A stretch of DNA of 64,000 nucleotides, taken from contig JAZOOF010000051.1 in the NCBI GenBank assembly GCA_045654885.1, forward strand, positions 124,001-188,000. Reading direction: 5' to 3'. Shown piece by piece: positions 60,316 through 64,000 of this stretch (position 1 is its first letter; the number at the start of each line of letters is the position of its first letter). Origin of the DNA: HGM04593 sp045654885 (GTDB taxonomy: Bacteria; Bacteroidota; Bacteroidia; Bacteroidales; Bacteroidaceae). The translations under genes were made by a program, and so were the position numbers. The notes under the pieces were generated by a model that did not search any database, was not told the origin of the DNA, and worked only from the letters and a program-made list of their open reading frames with translations.

Positions 60316-61608
60316 TTAGAGTGCGAAAGCCTCTTTTACCTTCTCCACGTAGTCGAGCTTCTCCCATGTGAAGAGCTCAACCTCCACGGTCTTGGTGTCG
60401 AGGTAACGTGATGTGAACACCTTTGTCACCACCTGTGGTGTGCGGCCAACGTGGCCGTATGATGCTGTCTCGCTGTAGATTGGGTTGCGCAGTTTCAAAC
60501 GCTCCTCGATGGCCTTTGGACGCAGGTCGAAGAGTGCCTTTACCTTCTCGGCAATCTCGCCGTCGGTGAGGGCTACCTTTGCTGTGCCGTATGTGTTCAC
60601 GAACACGCTCACGGGCTCGGCAACACCTATGGCATATGAGAGCTGGATGAGAGCCTCATCGGCAACACCCGCAGCAACAAGGTTCTTTGCAATGTGACGT
60701 GCCGCGTAGGCTGCGCTGCGGTCTACCTTGCTGGGGTCCTTGCCGCTGAATGCGCCACCGCCGTGTGCGCCCTTGCCGCCGTATGTGTCAACGATAATCT
60801 TGCGGCCTGTGAGTCCTGTGTCGCCGTGCGGACCACCGATAACGAACTTGCCGGTCGGGTTCACGTGGTACTTGATGTCATCGTTAAAGAGTGCAAGCAC
60901 GCTCTGTGATGTAATCTTTGCCTTAACGCGTGGCATGAGAATGTTGAGCACGTCCTCCTTGATTTTTGCAATCTGTGCAGCATCGGCAGCAAGCTGTGCC
61001 TCTTTGCCCTCCTCTGTGGGCTGTATGAAGTCGTCGTGCTGTGTAGATACAACGATGGTGTCAATGCGCACGGGCTTGTTCTCGTCGTTGTATTCAATGG
61101 TTACCTGGCTCTTTGAGTCGGGGCGCAGATAGGTCATCTCCTTGCCCTCGCGACGAATCTCGGCAAGCTCGGTGAGTATGAGGTGAGAGAGGTCGAGCGA
61201 TACGGGCATGTAGTTCTCGGTCTCGTTTGTTGCGTAACCGAACATCATTCCCTGGTCACCGGCACCCTGTGACATCGGGTCCTCGCGCTCAACGCCGCGG
61301 TTAATGTCGGCGCTCTGCTCGTGGATTGCCGAGAAAATACCGCATGAGTTGCCGTCGAACATATACTCGCTCTTTGTATAGCCAATCTTGTTGATTACAC
61401 CGCGTGCGATGTCCTGCAAGTCAACGTAAGCCGATGACTTTACCTCGCCGGCAATAACAACCTGTCCTGTTGTAACGAGTGTCTCGCAAGCAACCTTTGA
61501 CTGTGGGTCAAAAGCAATGAGCTGGTCAAGAACGGCGTCCGAAATCTGGTCGGCGACCTTGTCGGGGTGTCCCTCTGAAACTGATTCTGATGTGAATAAA
61601 TATCCCAT
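60316..61608 (-). CDS. metK: S-adenosylmethionine synthetase
   Basis: It makes SAM from methionine and ATP. The ATG at 61608 gives MGYLFTSESVSEGHPDKVAD, the conserved N-terminus; an in-frame ATG at 61767 inside the leader would add 53 residues absent from the family. The 430-residue protein carries the hexapeptide loop GAGDQGMMFGYA and the phosphate loop GGGAFSGKDPSKVDRSAAY. A SAM-II-like riboswitch lies upstream, so feedback control by SAM is likely. The methyltransferase and adenosyltransferase genes follow in the same unit. Confidence 0.96.
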   Translation of the reverse strand: MGYLFTSESVSEGHPDKVADQISDAVLDQLIAFDPQSKVACETLVTTGQVVIAGEVKSSAYVDLQDIARGVINKIGYTKSEYMFDGNSCGIFSAIHEQSADINRGVEREDPMSQGAGDQGMMFGYATNETENYMPVSLDLSHLILTELAEIRREGKEMTYLRPDSKSQVTIEYNDENKPVRIDTIVVSTQHDDFIQPTEEGKEAQLAADAAQIAKIKEDVLNILMPRVKAKITSQSVLALFNDDIKYHVNPTGKFVIGGPHGDTGLTGRKIIVDTYGGKGAHGGGAFSGKDPSKVDRSAAYAARHIAKNLVAAGVADEALIQLSYAIGVAEPVSVFVNTYGTAKVALTDGEIAEKVKALFDLRPKAIEERLKLRNPIYSETASYGHVGRTPQVVTKVFTSRYLDTKTVEVELFTWEKLDYVEKVKEAFAL

Positions 61609-61753
61609 GGTAGTGTGTTTTGTGCCCCGAGTGTACCAATAATCTTGTGTCGCGCAGGGCGTGGTTAATAATTTACTTGTCAAACAAGCCTGATGAAAAA
61701 CCGTTTGTGGGATATTGAATGCCGGCGAAGTGCCTTTACAAATGCCCTCTGAT

Positions 61754-61806
61754 GGGGCTTTTAGCATTTTTTACCGTGGTTGCAAGCAGTCAAATCTCTC
61801 CACACA
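61754..61806 (-). ncRNA. SAM-II (metA-type) riboswitch-like leader of metK
   Basis: The minus strand carries the compact SAM-II pattern: a short 5' GUGG arm, GAUUUGACUGCUUGCAACCAC (the CCAC closing the stem), an A-rich segment, then the pseudoknot-forming AUGCUAAAAGCC. The core GAUUU, UUGCAACC and GCUAAA elements match the family I know. The metK start is about 145 nt further on, so control may act on transcription or through a longer leader. Assignment was made by eye. Confidence 0.72.
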
Positions 61807-61832
61807 GCCTCTGTTCAGGCTTTTATCTGGTG

Positions 61833-61840
61833 CAAAGGTA
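61833..61840 (-). promoter_or_regulatory. Probable -7 box of the metK promoter
   Basis: TACCTTTG on the minus strand matches TAnnTTTG and lies about 27 bp before the riboswitch. No clear -33 box is seen. Confidence 0.6.
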
Positions 61841-61899
61841 ATGGTTTTTTATCTATTTGCCCCATGGATGAGGCTGTTTTTTCTTTAATTCAATCTTTT

Positions 61900-62385
61900 T
61901 TAACCATTTTGCGCTTGTTGCTCTTTGAGCCGGGCAGCGAGTTCCTCTATGCTTTTGCCGGTTGTGGGGTGGATGGCATGGGGCGCAATCTCTGCCAACG
62001 GCTCAAGCACAAAGTCGCGCAGGGGCATCAAAGGGTGGGGGATGGCGAGGCGCGGTGTTTCAATGACCACGCTGCCGTAGAGCAGGATGTCGATGTCTAT
62101 TACGCGGTCATGGTATATGCCGCCGCTTGATTTTGTCGTGCGCCCCATTTCACGCTCAACTTTCTCGGTTGTGTCGAGCAGTTCAAGTGGGGCAAGCTCT
62201 GTTTCAAACGCTACGGCGCAGTTTAGAAAGGCATTTTCGCTGTCGAACCCCCAAGGTGTGGTCTCAATGAAAGAGGACTGTGCAGTGCAAGGACCAAGCG
62301 CGAGCGATAGGGCCTCTATCGCTCGCGTAAGGTTCTCTTTTCTGTTACCTATGTTTGTTCCTAAACCAAGGTGTACTGTAGTCAT
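61900..62385 (-). CDS. folK: 6-hydroxymethyl-7,8-dihydropterin pyrophosphokinase
   Basis: This folate-biosynthesis enzyme transfers pyrophosphate from ATP to hydroxymethyl dihydropterin. The 161-residue protein shows HLGLGTNIGNRKENL at the start, SSFIETTPWGF (pterin site) and HDRVIDIDILLYG (Mg-binding D-x-D), and PHPLMPLRDFVLEPLAEIAP. It starts 9 bp after queA ends and is probably the last gene of the truB-queA-folK unit. Confidence 0.96.
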   Translation of the reverse strand: MTTVHLGLGTNIGNRKENLTRAIEALSLALGPCTAQSSFIETTPWGFDSENAFLNCAVAFETELAPLELLDTTEKVEREMGRTTKSSGGIYHDRVIDIDILLYGSVVIETPRLAIPHPLMPLRDFVLEPLAEIAPHAIHPTTGKSIEELAARLKEQQAQNG

Positions 62386-62394
62386 TCTGCTTCT

Positions 62395-63498
62395 TTAGTC
62401 AATGATTAGCATTGCATCGCCGTAGAGGCCAAAGCGGTAGCCCTCGTCAAGCGCCACCTGATATGCTTTCATCACATTGTCATATCCGCCGAAGGCAGTG
62501 GTGAGCATGAGCATTGTCGAGTATGGTGCATAGAAGTTGGCAATCATGCAGTTGGCAACCTGGAAGTTGTACTCGGGGAAGATGAACTTGCTTGTCCATC
62601 CGTCGTACTCCTTGAGCATGCCGCCTGTGAGAGCTGCTGTCTCAAGTACGCGCTGCACGGCTGTACCCACCGCACATATTCTGCGGCCTTCGGCCTTTGC
62701 CTTGTTGATGGTCTGAACAGCCTCGGTGTCCACGCTTATGAGGTCGCTGTCCATCTTGTGCTTTGTGAGGTCCTCTACGTCAATCTCGCGGAAGCTGCCA
62801 AGGCCGGTGTGCATTGTAACGAATGCAGTGTCAATGCCGCGAATCTCCATTCTCTTCATCAGCTCGCGTGTGAAGTGCAGGCCGGCGAACGATGCTGTTA
62901 CCGAACCCTCCTTCTTTGCAAAGTAGGTCTGGAAATTCTGCAGGTCCTCGGGCTCCTCCTTGCGCAGGCGCTTGAAATCCTCGGGCAACGGTGCCACACC
63001 AAGTGCAAAAAGTGCCTTCTTGAACTCGTCGTGCGGGCCGTCGTAAAGGAAACGCAGTGTGCGGCCGCGTGATGTGGTGTTGTCGATAACCTCGGCTACC
63101 ATTGAGTTGTCTTCGCCAAAGTAGAGCTTGTTTCCGATACGGATTTTGCGGGCGGGGTCAACGAGCACGTCCCACAGGCGGAACTCCTCGTTGAGCTCAC
63201 GCAGCAGGAACACCTCGATGAGTGCATTGGTCTTCTCCTTGTTGCCATAGAGGCGCGCGGGGAACACCTTGCTGTCGTTCATTACAAAGACATCCTTCTC
63301 GTCGAAGTAGTTGATTACCTCCTTGAAGATGCGGTGTTCAATCTCGCCGGTCTTCTTGTGCAGCACAAGCAGGCGCGATTCGTCGCGGCAGTCGGCCGGG
63401 TAGAGCGCGATGCGCTCCTCGGGCAATTTGTATTTGAACTGTGACAACTTCATGTGCTGTCCGCTAATGCTGAAATGTTCGTCTGTAATTGGATTCAT
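62395..63498 (-). CDS. queA: tRNA S-adenosylmethionine ribosyltransferase-isomerase QueA
   Basis: It adds the epoxycyclopentanediol group from SAM to preQ1-tRNA. The 367-residue open frame begins at an ATG that overlaps the truB stop (ATGA), favouring the long form; however the family usually starts MKLSQFKYKLPEE, which would be the ATG at 63453. Motifs include ESRLLVLHKKTGEIEHR, HTGLGSFREIDVED and NFYAPYSTMLMLTTAFGGYD. queG, encoding the next step, lies at 33.9 kb. Confidence 0.95.
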   Translation of the reverse strand: MNPITDEHFSISGQHMKLSQFKYKLPEERIALYPADCRDESRLLVLHKKTGEIEHRIFKEVINYFDEKDVFVMNDSKVFPARLYGNKEKTNALIEVFLLRELNEEFRLWDVLVDPARKIRIGNKLYFGEDNSMVAEVIDNTTSRGRTLRFLYDGPHDEFKKALFALGVAPLPEDFKRLRKEEPEDLQNFQTYFAKKEGSVTASFAGLHFTRELMKRMEIRGIDTAFVTMHTGLGSFREIDVEDLTKHKMDSDLISVDTEAVQTINKAKAEGRRICAVGTAVQRVLETAALTGGMLKEYDGWTSKFIFPEYNFQVANCMIANFYAPYSTMLMLTTAFGGYDNVMKAYQVALDEGYRFGLYGDAMLIID

Positions 63499-64000
63499 TG
63501 TTGTTCAAGCCATTCTTGGAACGAGTCCGGTGTTATACAATTTTCAAGTTTATATTCTCCTATGCGTGTGCGTACAAGGTCGGTGAGGTAACCTCCGCTG
63601 TTCAGGGCAATGCCAATGTCACGTGCCAATGAACGTATGTAGGTGCCTTTTCCGCACACAACGCGTATTCTGATCTTTGGCAGCTCGCACTCCAGCAGTT
63701 CAATGGAGTCTATGCGTATCTGCTTGGGTTCAAGCTGCATGTCGCTGCCTTTTCTTGCAAGGTCATAGGCTCGTTTGCCATCGACCTTGCAGGCCGAAAA
63801 GAGCGGTGGGCGCTGGGCAATGTCGCCGACAAACTGCTTCAGTGTCTCCTCCACCATCTCCCTTGTTATGTGTTCGTACGGGTATGTGGCATCCACGGGA
63901 TGCTCCATGTCGAACGATGGTGTGGTGGCACCGAGCATTATCTCGGCCTCATACTCCTTTGTGTGGCTCTGCAGCTCTTCAATTCTCTTGGTTGCCTTTC
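63495..64000 (-). CDS. truB: tRNA pseudouridine-55 synthase TruB, C-terminal part (5' end outside the window)
   Basis: The last 168 codons of TruB, which makes pseudouridine 55 in tRNA, are present; the frame is still open at base 64000. The N-terminal part with the catalytic Asp is upstream, outside the window. Visible landmarks are DAEIMLGATTP-like EAEIMLGATTPSFD, QRPPLFSACKVDGKRAYDLA and RVVCGKGTYIRSLARDIG. The stop overlaps the queA ATG by 4 nt. Confidence 0.93.
   Translation of the reverse strand, partial: KATKRIEELQSHTKEYEAEIMLGATTPSFDMEHPVDATYPYEHITREMVEETLKQFVGDIAQRPPLFSACKVDGKRAYDLARKGSDMQLEPKQIRIDSIELLECELPKIRIRVVCGKGTYIRSLARDIGIALNSGGYLTDLVRTRIGEYKLENCITPDSFQEWLEQQ

Noticed and set aside
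61609..61767. N-terminal extension of MetK from the ATG at 61767
   Set aside because: The extra 53 residues are absent from the family, lie in the riboswitch leader, and are low in protein-like character; kept only as a point in the findings.
1..64000. Search for tRNA, rRNA, transposase or integrase genes
   Set aside because: No cloverleaf, rRNA segment, DDE transposase or tyrosine/serine integrase was recognised, although short tRNA genes could be missed by eye.

Overview
The window is a chromosomal segment of a bacterium of the order Bacteroidales (Bacteroidota). The evidence is a type IX secretion/gliding core (a PorP/SprF-like protein with gldK, gldL, gldM, gldN, plus gldH elsewhere), a purH-mreB-mreC-mreD-PBP2-rodA block, a dapB-lepB-wbqC-like block, an O-mannosyltransferase-like DUF2723 giant protein, and promoters of the Bacteroidales type (TTTG or TTG, 19-20 nt, TAnnTTTG). 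Anaerobic ribonucleotide reductase (nrdD/nrdG) and a FabK-type enoyl reductase fit an anaerobic lifestyle. Genus cannot be decided from the sequence alone.

Layout. 1-5.2 kb: end of a sensor histidine kinase, nrdG/nrdD, a tiny membrane protein and fabK. 5.2-15.8 kb (minus strand): pepP-like peptidase, a surface-polysaccharide group (GT2, YfhO-like, two GT4-like enzymes, a Wzx-type flippase) and metG. 16.0-24.7 kb (plus strand): a Crp-like regulator, acyltransferase 3, dapB-lepB-wbqC-like, then metF-holB-ricT-gldH from a canonical promoter. 24.7-32 kb (minus strand): the elongasome operon behind purH. 32-41.6 kb: nadB, queG, a polysaccharide deacetylase, DUF2723 protein and priA. 41.7-51.4 kb: small lipoprotein, MscS channel, an outer-membrane barrel, the T9SS core gldN-M-L-K-sprF and a PagL-like lipid A deacylase. 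51.5-58.8 kb: an AT-richer accessory island. 58.8-64 kb: DUF2795 gene, adenosyltransferase, methyltransferase, metK with a SAM-II-like leader, folK, queA and partial truB.

The accessory island is the part most worth attention. It holds a 1511-residue STAND-type NTPase with a TIR-like N-terminal domain and a long helical-repeat C-terminus, which is the architecture of anti-phage sensor/effector proteins. Next to it lie a decayed 3' end of a type I restriction hsdR gene, a displaced second 3' end of the DUF2795 gene with its own terminator, a two-gene unit of a DUF5675 protein (possible cell-wall enzyme) and a secreted partner, and 11-bp-phased GGGCAGT repeats. Together they look like a remodelled defence/competition hotspot integrated at the 3' end of the DUF2795 gene.

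Most housekeeping genes sit in tightly packed operons with ATGA-type overlaps, separated by long perfect hairpins that serve as (often bidirectional) terminators. No tRNA, rRNA, complete insertion sequence, integrase or CRISPR array was seen.
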